A stretch of DNA of 64,000 nucleotides from Staphylococcus pettenkoferi (GCF_002902685.1 NZ_PPRN01000012.1:1-64000); one strand, 5' to 3'; positions 9,063 to 19,045 are shown, counted from the first letter of the stretch. Notes: a model not told the origin generated them from the letters alone. Translations and numbers: made by a program.

Positions 9063-9106
9063 AAAAAAGCCGGTTTAGCGTGAAGCACTACGCTAGACCG
9101 GCTTTC
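9063..9106. terminator. Bidirectional terminator between ylaF and suhB
   Basis: AAAGCCGGTTTAGCG and CGCTAGACCGGCTTT form a 15-pair stem with one G-T and a ten-base loop. A-runs on the left and T-rich sequence on the right serve both strands. Confidence 0.9.
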
Positions 9107-9109
9107 TGT

Positions 9110-9928
9110 TTATGATTGCTGTATTCTTTGATGGAAAGCTTGAATTACCTCTTGATGATGTGAGAAATAATGTGTAATAAGTTCATCATGTAATTGAGGG
9201 TTAGCTACGACGACTGAACTTGGTTGTTGAATCGATAATTGTTGTCCGAGCAAATCCGTCGCTGTACCTCCTGTTTCTGCAAGGATAATCGCTGCCCCTG
9301 CATAATCCCATGGACTGAGTCGCGGTGTCATATATCCTGCAAGCTTACCTAATGCCACGTTGACGATTTCCAACGCCGCAGAACCATAAGCACGCGCACT
9401 TCTCGCATCGGCCACCACTTGTTTAAATATCGCTTCGGATTTCGGTTTCGCTAACCAATTCGGATTGATGCCAATGATACTTGTTTTTAAGGTTGTATGA
9501 TTAATTGTACTTAATTCATTATCGTTAACAAAGGCACCCTCGCCAGCTTTCGCATGATAGAGCGTATCCCCCATCACATCGTAAACAAAGCCAGCATAGG
9601 GTTCTCCGTCATCATAAATACCTATAGAAATCGCAAAGTGATCGCCTTGATGTACAAAGTTCAACGTTCCATCAATAGGGTCAACCACCCACGTCACACC
9701 TTTAATTGAGCCTAAATCATGTCCATGACCTTCTTCACCGATGACATGATGCTCTGGATACGTCTCTTGTATATTATTATAGATAAACGTTTCCGTCTCT
9801 TTATCTACATTCGTTACCAAATCATTAGGATTCGATTTCGTTTCAACTTGAATCGAAGCATGCATCTTCTCACGGATTTGTTGCCCCGCTTCAAGAATTA
9901 ATCCCTTAGCAAATTCGTACACTGTCAT
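9110..9928 (-). CDS. Inositol monophosphatase family protein (SuhB-like)
   Basis: A 272-residue member of the Mg-dependent, Li-sensitive phosphatase family. The metal-site motifs are complete: GEEGHG (first acidic site), DPIDGTLNFVH (central signature) and WDYAGAAIILAE (C-terminal signature). Substrate cannot be read from the sequence; inositol phosphate, nucleotide-phosphate (CysQ-like) and ribosome-related SuhB roles are all known in this family. I chose the ATG at 9928 (MTVYEFAKG), which has GGGAG eight bases upstream, over the ATG five codons earlier that sits only about three bases from its own GGAG. Stands alone between terminator and the next divergent gene. Confidence 0.9.
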   Translation of the reverse strand: MTVYEFAKGLILEAGQQIREKMHASIQVETKSNPNDLVTNVDKETETFIYNNIQETYPEHHVIGEEGHGHDLGSIKGVTWVVDPIDGTLNFVHQGDHFAISIGIYDDGEPYAGFVYDVMGDTLYHAKAGEGAFVNDNELSTINHTTLKTSIIGINPNWLAKPKSEAIFKQVVADARSARAYGSAALEIVNVALGKLAGYMTPRLSPWDYAGAAIILAETGGTATDLLGQQLSIQQPSSVVVANPQLHDELITHYFSHHQEVIQAFHQRIQQS

Positions 9929-10136
9929 AGTTTCATCTCCCATATCTCCATTATACTACACTTACGTGTCATCTTTTCGCATTTTTCACTTGTAAAATGA
10001 GAACTAAAAATCTCGCTTATAAATCACATATCAGTTGTCCATTTCCCTTTTATCTATAGTTAAAATCACTTACATGAGTAAAACTGTGAATTGTGCTACA
10101 ATACTTACAAATAGACTCGTTGACGAGGAGGATTCG

Positions 10137-10748
10137 ATGACTCAATACACATTTAAACCTAACGATTTCAAAGTCTTTGACGTTGATGGACTCGACGCTC
10201 GTATGGAAGCGTTAGACAAATATATACGCCCTCAATTACGCGAACTTGGCGAATACTTCACACAATTCCTTGAAACGGAAACAGGTGAAACATTCTATGC
10301 GCACGTTGCAAAACACGCACGTCGAAGTGTCAACCCACCTAGCGATACGTGGGTAGCCTTTGCGACAAACAAGCGCGGCTATAAGATGGAACCCCACTTC
10401 CAAATTGGCTTGTTCCGCGATCAACTCTTTGTCATGTACGGTATCATGCACGAAGGCAAAGATAAAGAAGAGAAAGTTAAGACTTTCGAAGAACACTTTG
10501 ACTACTTGAAACAACTACCAGACGACTATAGTTTAAGTTTAGATCACATGAAACCTGAGAAGAAATACATTAAAGATTTAACAGATGAGGAAATTCAAGC
10601 TGCGATCGATCGTGTTAAAAATGTTAAAAAGGGTGAGTTGTTCGTAGCCAGAACACTTGATCCATCTGACTATCGTTTGAAGAAAGACCAAGCATTCCTT
10701 TACTTCTTAGAAGATACGTTTAAACATTTATTGAAATTCTATCAATAA
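10137..10748 (+). CDS. UPF0637 family protein (DUF1054)
   Basis: A soluble protein of 203 residues from the ATG at 10137, which has a strong GAGGAGG site. This length equals the family norm; the open frame upstream is not part of the gene. Conserved-looking segments are [20 protein letters not shown] and the aromatic [12 protein letters not shown] stretch. No catalytic motif is known for this family and I infer no function. A candidate -10 (TACAAT, 10096-10101) lies upstream. The gene is monocistronic and ends at a bidirectional terminator. Confidence 0.88.
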   Translation: MTQYTFKPNDFKVFDVDGLDARMEALDKYIRPQLRELGEYFTQFLETETGETFYAHVAKHARRSVNPPSDTWVAFATNKRGYKMEPHFQIGLFRDQLFVMYGIMHEGKDKEEKVKTFEEHFDYLKQLPDDYSLSLDHMKPEKKYIKDLTDEEIQAAIDRVKNVKKGELFVARTLDPSDYRLKKDQAFLYFLEDTFKHLLKFYQ

Positions 10749-10779
10749 GTACAGCGCATAACTCAATATTACTACGAGT

Positions 10780-10852
10780 AAACCTCCTTATGAGCGAGAA
10801 CGTTACGCACGGCTTATCGCGTTTGTTCTCTCATAAGGAGGTCTCTTTTTAA
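10780..10852. terminator. Long bidirectional terminator
   Basis: AACCTCCTTATGAG and CTCATAAGGAGGT pair almost perfectly, with GAGAAC/GTTCTC extending the stem inward, and are followed by CTCTTTTT. It separates the UPF0637 gene from the convergent DUF4064 gene. Confidence 0.85.
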
Positions 10853-11343
10853 TAAATGTAAGAATCTTTCTCTTTTCTTTGTTGCATTTCGCGTGCTGGA
10901 TCAAAGCTTTGCTCTGTGTTGTGTGACCCTTGAGATGAAGAATCGTCTTCCCCACTGTATTGCGGACGTTTCGGATCTTTCTTAGATAGCAACATAATAC
11001 CCGCGATTAACCAAAGTATTGCAGCGATATAGTTGCTCGTAACGAACCCAACTACAGCTACGGCAATCATGAGTATGCCACTTAACACACGTTTCTTCTT
11101 AAGTAATAGCGTTGCAATGATTCCAAATACGGTACTGAATAATACACCTACGACAACCGCACCAAGTTGAAATGTGATTTGATCCATTGAAAGTTGTTGA
11201 CCTTGTTGTTTCATGACATCACTTATTTGTTGTCTCGTTTCAGGAATACTAAATAAGACTAAAGATAAAGCCATTATAATGAGAAACAAGGCACTTAAAC
11301 CATTAGCGATCCATGCTAGAATCTTCTCTGTTTTTCTACTCAT
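10849..11343 (-). CDS. DUF4064 membrane protein, short form
   Basis: A 164-residue protein with four membrane helices (about 9-30, 56-80, 85-103 and 107-122) followed by a polar tail rich in Asp, Ser, Gln and Glu. The pattern fits DUF4064, a staphylococcal membrane family with no assigned role. A longer relative lies at 13357-14442, on the other side of mntH. The ATG has an AGGAGGAA site. It is divergent from mntH. Confidence 0.75.
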   Translation of the reverse strand: MSRKTEKILAWIANGLSALFLIIMALSLVLFSIPETRQQISDVMKQQGQQLSMDQITFQLGAVVVGVLFSTVFGIIATLLLKKKRVLSGILMIAVAVVGFVTSNYIAAILWLIAGIMLLSKKDPKRPQYSGEDDSSSQGSHNTEQSFDPAREMQQRKEKDSYIY

Positions 11344-11522
11344 ATTCTTCCTCCTCTACACTTATTTCTATAGTATCAAAAATATTTTAACTTCGACAAT
11401 TTCGGGAATAGATTGTCGTAAAGTAATTGATTGTAAAATGATTGCATTTTACTCAAACCTGTCGTTCTCCATATTGTACGGAAATTTGAGTGAAAACACC
11501 TTAAATGAATTTGCGTATAAAT

Positions 11523-11536
11523 TTAGGTTGACCTAA
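11523..11536 (+). promoter_or_regulatory. MntR-type operator upstream of mntH
   Basis: TTAGGTTGACCTAA is a near-perfect palindrome matching the DtxR/MntR box known upstream of staphylococcal Mn transporters. It lies 57 bases before the mntH start. By analogy, Mn-loaded MntR would repress mntH here. The core promoter itself is not clear. Confidence 0.75.
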
Positions 11537-11592
11537 CTTTAGATTTCGATTAAGGTAATAGATGTAAAAATCAATAGATTGAAGGTGTTATA

Positions 11593-12933
11593 TTGAAGTC
11601 TGAACCCGAATCCTCTCGCAAAAGTCTTGAGGAAATAAACAATACAGTCTCTGTAAATCATGATGGGAAGTTTAGTCAAAAATTATTATCTTATCTAGGT
11701 CCAGGATTACTAGTGGCAGTCGGATACATGGACCCTGGTAACTGGATTACTTCAATGCAAGGTGGCGCGCAATTTGGTTATACATTGCTATTCGTAATCT
11801 TACTCTCGAGTGTCGCAGCCATGTTATTACAAAGTATGACTGTGAGATTAGGCATAGCAACGGGTGATGACCTAGCTCAAGCAACACGTCGCTATCTCAA
11901 TAAACCGATGGCATTTATCTTCTGGATTATTGCAGAACTTGCTATTATTGCGACAGACATTGCCGAGGTCATTGGAAGTGCCATAGCGTTAGACTTGCTC
12001 TTCCACATACCATTAATTGTGGGGGCAATCATTACCGTGTTAGATGTATTCTTACTCCTCTTTATCATGCGCTTTGGTTTCCGCAAGATCGAAGCGATTG
12101 TGGGTGTATTAATCTTCACGGTGCTCGCTATCTTTGTCTTTGAAGTGTTTGTCGCATCACCACATGTAAATGAGATGTTAGAAGGCTTCTTACCGAGTCA
12201 ATCAATTATTACAAATCACAGCATACTCTTTATCGCATTAGGTATCGTAGGTGCGACGATTATGCCACATAACCTATATCTACATTCATCTATCGTTCAA
12301 TCAAGAATGTATGACCGCAATAGTACAGAAAGTAAAGCTCAAGCGATTAAATATGCGACGCTAGATTCTAATATTCAACTCATCATCGCTTTCGTCATTA
12401 ACTGCTTGTTGCTCGTCTTGGGTGCTGCATTATTCTACGGCGTCGACAGTGATAAACTCGGTGGTTTCTACGATCTATATCATGCGTTGCAGAACCAACC
12501 ACTACTCGGCGCAACTTTAGGCGGCATCATGAGTACACTTTTCGCTGTGGCATTGCTTGCATCTGGTCAGAACTCAACGATCACAGGTACGATTGCCGGC
12601 CAAATTGTGATGGAAGGCTTTATTCATTTACGTTTACCTAACTGGGCGCGACGTTTGATCACACGTGGTTTAGCGATCCTTCCTATCATCCTCTGTCTCA
12701 TCATATACAAAGGCAGTGAATCTAAGATGGAAGAACTACTCGTGTTCTCGCAAGTCTTTCTGAGTATCGCCTTGCCATTCTCGTTAATTCCACTTCAACT
12801 TGCTACCAACAATAGTAAAATGATGGGGCGTTTCAAGAATAAAATGTGGGTTAACGTTATATCTTGGGCATTGATTATTATCTTGAGTATCTTAAATATT
12901 TATCTCATCATCGAAACATTCCAAGAGTTATAA
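11593..12933 (+). CDS. mntH: MntH, Nramp proton-coupled Mn(II) transporter
   Basis: A 446-residue membrane protein with about eleven helices that imports Mn(II) using the proton gradient. The metal-binding motif of helix 1 is DPGN at residues 47-50, and the helix 6 motif appears as [13 protein letters not shown]. The start is a TTG at 11593 behind GAAGGTG (11581-11587), and the charged, variable N terminus agrees with staphylococcal MntH. An MntR-type palindrome sits in the leader. Ends at a strong hairpin terminator. Flanked on both sides by DUF4064 membrane proteins on the opposite strand. Confidence 0.96.
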   Translation: MKSEPESSRKSLEEINNTVSVNHDGKFSQKLLSYLGPGLLVAVGYMDPGNWITSMQGGAQFGYTLLFVILLSSVAAMLLQSMTVRLGIATGDDLAQATRRYLNKPMAFIFWIIAELAIIATDIAEVIGSAIALDLLFHIPLIVGAIITVLDVFLLLFIMRFGFRKIEAIVGVLIFTVLAIFVFEVFVASPHVNEMLEGFLPSQSIITNHSILFIALGIVGATIMPHNLYLHSSIVQSRMYDRNSTESKAQAIKYATLDSNIQLIIAFVINCLLLVLGAALFYGVDSDKLGGFYDLYHALQNQPLLGATLGGIMSTLFAVALLASGQNSTITGTIAGQIVMEGFIHLRLPNWARRLITRGLAILPIILCLIIYKGSESKMEELLVFSQVFLSIALPFSLIPLQLATNNSKMMGRFKNKMWVNVISWALIIILSILNIYLIIETFQEL

Positions 12934-12942
12934 GCGAAATTT

Positions 12943-12995
12943 AAAGCGCGCTGAGAGCATATACATAACAGTATGCTTTCAACGCGCTTCTTCTT
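12943..12995 (+). terminator. Terminator of mntH
   Basis: AAAGCGCGCTGAGAGCATA pairs with TATGCTTTCAACGCGCTT around a ten-base loop and is followed by CTTCTTTAT. Confidence 0.8.
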
Positions 12996-13006
12996 TATAC
13001 AAAGAG

Positions 13007-13306
13007 TCTGAGACAAAATTAAATAATTATTAATTTTCAATGTTATAACTTTCGCTTGCTTGGGAGAAGCACAGAAATCTATGATTTCGTAGTGCTTCCC
13101 CCGGAAGGAGAGCTAGGATTCATATGAGTGAAAACCCATATGAATGCAGATCACTACTGCGTGGGACCACACTCAACTAATTCTTTCCGCTCTAAGAGCT
13201 CGAAGAATGGATTTTCGTTGTGGTCTAGTTCCATAAAGCGTCTCGAGTACACATTGAAAATTCACTCAAGAATTTATTTTAAGCTTGCTTTTTTATTTAC
13301 CTCAGA
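13007..13306. repeat. Self-complementary dispersed repeat, long composite copy
   Basis: The ends are TCTGAG (13007-13012) and CTCAGA (13301-13306). The flanks match the 4629-4851 element block by block (TTTCAATGTTATAACTTTCG; CCACACTCAACTAATTC; GGATTTTCGTTGTGGTCT; AAAGCGTCTCGAGTACAC). Between CGCTTGCTT and GGGACCACAC it carries about 100 extra bases (13061-13160) absent from the short copy. Those extra bases are the double-hairpin module also seen at 2016-2124. Confidence 0.75.
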
Positions 13307-13316
13307 AATTAATACA

Positions 13317-13350
13317 CAAAAGTGGAAGAACAACTGCCCTTCCACTTTTC
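13317..13350 (-). terminator. Terminator of the long DUF4064 gene
   Basis: AAAAGTGGAAG and CTTCCACTTTT form an eleven-pair stem with a ten-base loop, just before the stop of the minus-strand gene; the arm sequence itself gives the T tail. Confidence 0.85.
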
Positions 13351-13356
13351 ACATAC

Positions 13357-14442
13357 TTATTTCTGCTGCTTTGTTGAATCGTTCTCAGAAGCTTGAGCAT
13401 CACCTTCATGCTGTTGTTCAATCACTTTGCGTCGTTCTTCATAATTCATACGACGTTGATTGACCGCACTCGGTTGCTCTTTACGCTTCTCTTTCAAACG
13501 TTTCTTACGTTCTTTCTTCTCTTGACGTGCTTGCGCTTTCTCTTCTTTCTTCTGTTGTTTCAAACGCGCAGCCTCTTCTGCTTGTTCTTGTTTACGCGCT
13601 TGTGCCTCTTCACGCTCACGTTGACGTTCTTCTTCTTGTTGTCTAAACGCTTCTTCACGTGACAATCGTTGACCGTCATCTACCCAGTCATCCGTCGCAG
13701 ATTCGTCACGCTTCGGCTGTTCAAAGTCATCCGCTTTGTACTTTTTCTTATAATTGTACTTATCTTGACGAGACAACACTTCTGGTTCCTCTTCCGTAGC
13801 AGGTGTCTCATAGTCACTCGGAATATAGCCACCACGTCTGAGCGATTCATCTTGACGCGGTTTCGCTTCCGCTTCAGGTTGTGTATATTGCGGTTGAACC
13901 GGTTCATGACTTTGAGGTCTTGGTCTTGGCTCTTCTTCGTAAAATGGCTGAGCGTATTCAGGTCGATAAGACGTTGCATACTCAAACTTATCTTTACGCG
14001 CAAACATCATAATAGAAACGATGAAAAATAGAATCGGAATAATTAACGTCACCATTAACAATACGAGCGGTAAAGTTATAATGGATGCGATAAAGAATAA
14101 GATACCTGATAATATGCGAATATTCATCGAAATCAATGCTAAGAATGAAATAAGCAAACATACGATAAAGTAAACGATGATTGCCCAGATCCCATTCTGA
14201 AGCCAGATGACAAACTGCGTCGTATTCCAATCCAAATTGGAAAAGATTTGTTGGGCTAAATCATTATTATTTAACGAACCCTCTAACTTCTGAATCGATG
14301 TATCACTACTGAACGACACGAGCGCGATAAACATCATCACCACAGTCAGCAATAAGAGGAATATCCAGTTCAACCAGCCTAAGACCTTTTCAGCCACACG
14401 ATTGACTGGCTTTCTTATTTGAGTAAATTGCTCATCTGACAT
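13357..14442 (-). CDS. DUF4064 membrane protein with long charged tail
   Basis: A 361-residue protein in two halves. Residues 1-150 hold about four membrane helices in the DUF4064 pattern (about 25-47, 84-105, 108-125, 127-148). From about residue 150 the chain is cytoplasmic-looking: first a Pro/Glu/Gln/Tyr-rich stretch, then from about 260 to 345 an almost uninterrupted Lys/Glu/Arg/Gln/Ala run (for example EEERQREREEAQARKQEQ) expected to form a long charged helix. No function known. The shorter relative at 10849-11343 lacks this tail. An AGGAGC ribosome site precedes the ATG. Confidence 0.75.
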   Translation of the reverse strand: MSDEQFTQIRKPVNRVAEKVLGWLNWIFLLLLTVVMMFIALVSFSSDTSIQKLEGSLNNNDLAQQIFSNLDWNTTQFVIWLQNGIWAIIVYFIVCLLISFLALISMNIRILSGILFFIASIITLPLVLLMVTLIIPILFFIVSIMMFARKDKFEYATSYRPEYAQPFYEEEPRPRPQSHEPVQPQYTQPEAEAKPRQDESLRRGGYIPSDYETPATEEEPEVLSRQDKYNYKKKYKADDFEQPKRDESATDDWVDDGQRLSREEAFRQQEEERQREREEAQARKQEQAEEAARLKQQKKEEKAQARQEKKERKKRLKEKRKEQPSAVNQRRMNYEERRKVIEQQHEGDAQASENDSTKQQK

Positions 14443-14703
14443 ACTAACAGCTCCTTATATGTCTTGTTGAATTACACAGGATGGACATCGTCATCATCGA
14501 GCGTTCATCTCAAATCATCATCGACGCTCTCTGTAAGTGCACGCTATCTTCAAGCACTTAACTGCTTATCGACTCTCAAGCGTCGGTGCCATCTATATGT
14601 AATCATGTTCTATATTTTTTGTGTAATCATTTCTTGTCGTCTCATTATATCTAATTCACGTTTAAATAACTACTCACACATATTTAATCACTCTTATTAT
14701 ACT

Positions 14704-15774
14704 TTACTGCAAACCCATCTTAAAGTTTAAGAATCGTTCATTATACTCACTCAAATGCTGCGAACCTAAATCACGATAAACTTCTAACTGACGTTGTTGC
14801 TTCTGAGTAGGATAAAAGCGTGTGTCATTCTTGATTTCAGCAGGCAACTGAGCACGTGCTGCTTTATTCGGCGTTGCGTACCCTACCCATTCCGTGTTCT
14901 GTTTGCTGTTACGTGCTTCTAGTAAAAAGTCTATAAAGCGATACGCCGCTTCTTTATTCTGTGCCGTCTTAGGTATGACCATATTATCAATCCAAACATT
15001 CGAACCCTCTTTCGGAATTACATACTCAAATTCAGGGTGTTCTTGAACGATAGGTGTTGCCACGCCACTCCAAACGACTGCTGCATTTGCTTCGTGTTGT
15101 GTCATCATCATTGTCACCTCATCACCTACGACACCTTTGACTTGAGGTTTCAACTCATTAAGAAAGGTCTGCGCACGATTGAGATGTGTTTCAGACGTAT
15201 CATTTAAACTATAACCATATCGATTCAATGACAAACCTATGACTTCACGCGCGCCATCTACCAGTAACACGTCGTTCTTTAGCTCGGATCGCGTTAAGTC
15301 TTTCCAAGAATCAAACTTGATGTTAGGATAGCGATCTTTATTATACAATATACCGACTGTCCCAAAGAAATAAGGGACAGAATAACGATTATGAGGGTCA
15401 AAGTCTTGATTTAAATAAGCCGCATCTAGATTTTTATAATGTGGTAACTTCTGATGGTCAAGCGGTAACAGCATATGTTCTTTCTTTAGCTTCTCCACCG
15501 TATACTCACTCGGAAATGCCACATCATAATGCGTACCCCCATTACGTATCTTTGCTTCCATCGCTTCATTGGAATCGAAAGTTTCATAAATCACTTTGAT
15601 ACCGGTCTGTTTCTCAAATTGTTTGATTAAACTTGGGTCAATATATTCTCCCCAGTTATAAATATAAACTTTCTCTTGGTGTTTTGATTTCTGCGCCGTC
15701 AACTGATGACTGAGCACGAGGGCAAGTATGCCAATAATAATGGCTCCACCCATCCATTGTATTAATCTCATCAT
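14704..15774 (-). CDS. potD: PotD, spermidine/putrescine-binding protein
   Basis: The extracytoplasmic substrate-binding subunit of the polyamine ABC importer, 356 residues. An N-terminal hydrophobic segment (about 5-25) acts as signal or membrane anchor; there is no lipobox cysteine, unlike many Gram-positive binding proteins. The mature start EKVYIYNWGEYIDPSLIKQFE is the typical PotD/PotF opening, and later VGDEVTMMM and NVWIDNMVIPK correspond to ligand-cleft segments. The ATG overlaps the potC stop (ATGA at 15771-15774). Last gene of the regulator-potABCD unit. Confidence 0.93.
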   Translation of the reverse strand: MMRLIQWMGGAIIIGILALVLSHQLTAQKSKHQEKVYIYNWGEYIDPSLIKQFEKQTGIKVIYETFDSNEAMEAKIRNGGTHYDVAFPSEYTVEKLKKEHMLLPLDHQKLPHYKNLDAAYLNQDFDPHNRYSVPYFFGTVGILYNKDRYPNIKFDSWKDLTRSELKNDVLLVDGAREVIGLSLNRYGYSLNDTSETHLNRAQTFLNELKPQVKGVVGDEVTMMMTQHEANAAVVWSGVATPIVQEHPEFEYVIPKEGSNVWIDNMVIPKTAQNKEAAYRFIDFLLEARNSKQNTEWVGYATPNKAARAQLPAEIKNDTRFYPTQKQQRQLEVYRDLGSQHLSEYNERFLNFKMGLQ

Positions 15775-16577
15775 GATGGCAGCCCTCGCTTTCTAGACTT
15801 GTTAGAGAATCTTTTTACAATATAATAGCCTGCAACACCAAGCATGATAAAGAGGAAGATCAGTGTAGATATCGCATTAATCTCCATACTGATACCTTTA
15901 CGTGCCATGGCATAGACCTCTACTGAAAGGACACTGAAACCATTGCCAGTGACAAAGAAGCTCACAGTGAAATCATCAAGTGAGTATGTCAAAGCCATAA
16001 AGAAACCGCCAATAATAGCAGGTGTAAGTTGTGGCAACAATACTTTACTCAACACTTGGCTTTCAGTGGCTCCAAGATCTCGTGCCGCATTCAAGATATT
16101 ATGATTCATGTCGTAAAGCTGTGGCAATACGAGAATAAAGACAATCGGAATACAGAAAGCGATATGAGAAATGAGCACTGTAGTAAAACCGAGTCCAAAG
16201 CCCGTGATCTGACCTATAGCGATAAACATGATTAAAAATGATGCACCGATAACGACATCTGATGAAACCATCAATACGTTATTCAAAGCGGTTACTGTCG
16301 TCTTGATCTGCCGCTGCCTCAAGTGATAAACACCAATCGCTCCAAATGTTCCAATAATCGTCGCAATAGCTGCTGCAAGTAAAGCAACACTAACAGTATT
16401 GAGAATCACGCTCATCAGACGAGTATTTGAGAACAACGATGCATAATGTTCAAGAGTAAAGCCTTTAAACTCAATCATGTTGTTCGCACTATTAAATGAG
16501 TACACCATCAAGAAGAGGATTGGAAAGTAGAGAAAGAGAATGAGACATGTTAAATATACTTTGCCTTGCCAACGCAT
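15771..16577 (-). CDS. potC: PotC, polyamine ABC transporter permease
   Basis: One of the two permease subunits, 268 residues with six membrane helices. The cytoplasmic ABC-contact loop is seen as NAARDLGATESQVLSKVLLP near residue 165. I chose ATG 16577 (MRWQGKVYL), which has GAGGGTG about six bases upstream and matches the family start. A GTG at 16586 in the same frame would overlap potB by four bases but its ribosome site would touch the start codon. Next to potB on one side, with a four-base overlap into potD on the other. Confidence 0.93.
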   Translation of the reverse strand: MRWQGKVYLTCLILFLYFPILFLMVYSFNSANNMIEFKGFTLEHYASLFSNTRLMSVILNTVSVALLAAAIATIIGTFGAIGVYHLRQRQIKTTVTALNNVLMVSSDVVIGASFLIMFIAIGQITGFGLGFTTVLISHIAFCIPIVFILVLPQLYDMNHNILNAARDLGATESQVLSKVLLPQLTPAIIGGFFMALTYSLDDFTVSFFVTGNGFSVLSVEVYAMARKGISMEINAISTLIFLFIMLGVAGYYIVKRFSNKSRKRGLPS

Positions 16578-16582
16578 CCTGT

Positions 16583-17386
16583 TCACCCTCTTCCTTCACG
16601 TTGCGTCACTTGAGTTACGATAAGAACGAGCACCATAAAGATGACGAGTACCAGCGCTATCGCGGACCCTAGTCCATAGTTCTGTATGACTAAAAATTGT
16701 TCCTCAATCGCTGTACCTATATTGATGACCTTATTTCCTGCAATGAGACGTGTGATCATAAATAGAGACAAAGCAGGTATAAAAGTTACTTGAACGCCTG
16801 TCATCACGCCTTTTAAACTCAAAGGAAAAATCACTTTACGAAATGTCGTCCAAGGTGTCGCACCTAAATCGCTCGCTGCTTGAATCAGTTGATGTGGAAT
16901 GTCGCGCAAGCTATTGAAGATAGGCAAGATCATAAACGGAATGTAGATATAAACCGCAACTACTACAAAGGCTGGCCCTGTGAACAGAATATTTAACTCA
17001 GGAAGATGCACAGCCTGTAATAAGCGATTAATAATTCCATCATGACTGAAGATCCCAATAAATGCATAGGTCTTGAGAAGTAAATTGATCCACGTCGGCA
17101 CGATTAAGATGAGAAGTAGCATTTGTTGATGACGAGATTGTGCTACATAGTAGGCAGCCGGATAACTCACGAGTAGCGTAATGAAAGTGATGATGAAAGC
17201 GTAAATCATCGACGTGCTGAACATCTTTACATACTGCCAACTCAAGATTTGATGATAGTTACTCAAACTCCAATGACCCGCACTATCTGTGAGCGAAAAA
17301 TAAATCAATAAAAGTATCGGAATGATGATAAAAATACCGAGCCATAAAATATATGGAACGAGTAATAGTTTATTCAGTCTCGTCAT
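16583..17386 (-). CDS. potB: PotB, polyamine ABC transporter permease
   Basis: The partner permease, 267 residues with six helices and the ABC-contact loop [20 protein letters not shown]. The open frame extends to 17473, but the ATG at 17386 ([15 protein letters not shown]) has GAGG at the right distance and begins directly with the first membrane helix as in homologues. The reading frame overlaps the end of potA by 17 bases, which suggests coupled translation. Confidence 0.93.
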   Translation of the reverse strand: MTRLNKLLLVPYILWLGIFIIIPILLLIYFSLTDSAGHWSLSNYHQILSWQYVKMFSTSMIYAFIITFITLLVSYPAAYYVAQSRHQQMLLLILIVPTWINLLLKTYAFIGIFSHDGIINRLLQAVHLPELNILFTGPAFVVVAVYIYIPFMILPIFNSLRDIPHQLIQAASDLGATPWTTFRKVIFPLSLKGVMTGVQVTFIPALSLFMITRLIAGNKVINIGTAIEEQFLVIQNYGLGSAIALVLVIFMVLVLIVTQVTQREGRG

Positions 17387-18470
17387 TTGCCGTGTCCTCA
17401 TAACTTTCAATACGTTGATCAAACTCTGCTTCCGTTTCACCTGGTACCATGATATGAATCGCTTCAGGGTCAAAGTATAATCCTACAACTTCGCCGACTT
17501 CAGTACTTTGCGTCGAGTGAATAATCCATTCGTAACCTCGCTGATCTCGACATATCAGCTCATAGTGAACGCCTCTAAACAACTTAGAATCTACTGTCAC
17601 TTCAAATAATCCACGCTCACGATCAACGAGTGTAATATCCTCAGGTCGAATTACGACTTCAACTGCTTGTCTTGATGGAATACCTTGGTCGACACACTCG
17701 AAGTCTTGACCATAAATGTTCACCTTGAAATCTTCGACCATTGTACCTTCTATAATATTGGATTCACCAATGAAATCAGCGACGAAGCGATTGACTGGTT
17801 CATCGTAAATATCATTCGGTGTACCAAATTGCTGAATCTTACCTTCTTTCAACACGAAGATATAATCACTCAAAGCCAACGCTTCCTCTTGATCGTGCGT
17901 GACGAAGATAAACGTAATGCCTAATCGTGATTGAAGTTCACGTAATTCATACTGCATTTCTGTACGCAATTTCAAATCGAGCGCTGATAACGATTCATCC
18001 AGTAACAAGATTTCCGGCTCATTGACGATCGCTCTAGCAATCGCCACACGTTGGCGTTGACCTCCACTCATTTCTTCAATTCGACGTGTCTCATAGCCGC
18101 TTAATTTCACGAGTTGTAGTGCTTCTGTGACCTTGTTTTTAATTTGAGAACGGCTCAACTTTTTTAACTTCAGACCAAAGGCAATATTGTCAAACACGTT
18201 CAAGTGTGGAAAGAGTGCATAGTCTTGAAAGACGGTATTGACTTGGCGTTCATTGGCAGGTATCGCTTGTAGATCTTTACCTTGATACTTAATCTGGCCG
18301 TTATCGGCATACTCAAAACCTGCAATCAACTTTAATATCGTCGTCTTACCACAGCCCGAGGGTCCAAGCAAAGTATAGAAATGCCCTGCTTCAATTTCTA
18401 AATTTATCTGATCAAGTACAGTCGTATCTTGATATTGTTTACTTACATTATGAAAAGACAAGAGTGCCAT
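17370..18470 (-). CDS. potA: PotA, polyamine ABC transporter ATPase
   Basis: The ATP-binding subunit, 366 residues. Walker A is GPSGCGKT at residues 36-43, the signature is MSGGQRQR, and Walker B reads [11 protein letters not shown]; the Ser in place of the more common Pro is usual for PotA. The nucleotide-binding domain fills residues 1 to about 235, followed by an OB/TOBE-type regulatory domain with the VVIRPEDI motif. I chose ATG 18470, which has AGGAGG six bases upstream; a GTG one codon earlier is possible. It follows the regulator gene by ten bases. Confidence 0.95.
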   Translation of the reverse strand: MALLSFHNVSKQYQDTTVLDQINLEIEAGHFYTLLGPSGCGKTTILKLIAGFEYADNGQIKYQGKDLQAIPANERQVNTVFQDYALFPHLNVFDNIAFGLKLKKLSRSQIKNKVTEALQLVKLSGYETRRIEEMSGGQRQRVAIARAIVNEPEILLLDESLSALDLKLRTEMQYELRELQSRLGITFIFVTHDQEEALALSDYIFVLKEGKIQQFGTPNDIYDEPVNRFVADFIGESNIIEGTMVEDFKVNIYGQDFECVDQGIPSRQAVEVVIRPEDITLVDRERGLFEVTVDSKLFRGVHYELICRDQRGYEWIIHSTQSTEVGEVVGLYFDPEAIHIMVPGETEAEFDQRIESYEDTANDETE

Positions 18471-18480
18471 CACTTTCCTC

Positions 18481-19017
18481 CTAACTCGTCGATGTCGTTA
18501 CGACCATCACTTCAGTTTTTACTTCACTCGGATTCGATAAGCAATGGGATTGATTCGCTTTGAAGTATAGCGCATCTCCTGTCTCTGCTATATATTCGGA
18601 AGCTCCTAATTGAAGTTGTATTTGACCTTTCAAGCAATAAACGAATGTTTCAGAATTCGAGGGAGCAAACGCTTTGTATGACGCGTGTGGGCGAAGTGTA
18701 ATCTTAAGTGGATCCATCTCAAAGTCATGGGATTGACTGACAAGCCAATTCAAGACATACCCTTCATCATATTCGTCATAGCGGTGCTGTTGGTCAGACT
18801 TATAGAGTACGCGTGTTTCTCTTTGTTTTTTGAAAAATGTACTCGGATTCGTATTCATCACTTCAAGTATTGATAGAAAGGTATCCATACTTGGGGAAGC
18901 ATAACCACTCTCAATTTGGCTAATGTAACCCTTTGATAAGTCTGTACGTTCAGCTAATTCTTCTTGTGTCAGACCTTTGATTTGTCTTAAAGTTTTCAAA
19001 CGTTGACCGATATTCAT
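18481..19017 (-). CDS. XRE-cupin regulator of the pot operon
   Basis: A 178-residue transcription regulator. Residues 5-60 form an XRE-type helix-turn-helix ([20 protein letters not shown], then [12 protein letters not shown]), and residues about 105-175 form a cupin barrel ([16 protein letters not shown]...[14 protein letters not shown]). This arrangement matches PuuR-type polyamine regulators, and it is the first gene of the unit with potABCD ten bases behind. I infer that it senses polyamine and controls its own operon; the ligand is not proven by sequence. Confidence 0.85.
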   Translation of the reverse strand: MNIGQRLKTLRQIKGLTQEELAERTDLSKGYISQIESGYASPSMDTFLSILEVMNTNPSTFFKKQRETRVLYKSDQQHRYDEYDEGYVLNWLVSQSHDFEMDPLKITLRPHASYKAFAPSNSETFVYCLKGQIQLQLGASEYIAETGDALYFKANQSHCLSNPSEVKTEVMVVTTSTS

Positions 19018-19045
19018 ACCGTCACCTTTTCATTCCATATATTAA

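Noticed and set aside
13393-14031. Antisense open frames over the charged tail of the long DUF4064 gene
   Set aside because: Low-complexity Lys/Glu codons on the minus strand give Phe/Leu/Arg frames on the plus strand; no ribosome site and no family features.
14500-14570. Small hairpins upstream of the long DUF4064 gene (TAAGTGC...GCACTTA and GAGCGT...ACGCTC)
   Set aside because: Stems are only six to seven pairs and have no T-run. They may belong to the leader but cannot be called.
17387-17473. N-terminal extension of potB
   Set aside because: It lies wholly within potA, adds a basic stretch not seen in PotB, and a better ATG with a ribosome site begins at the first helix.
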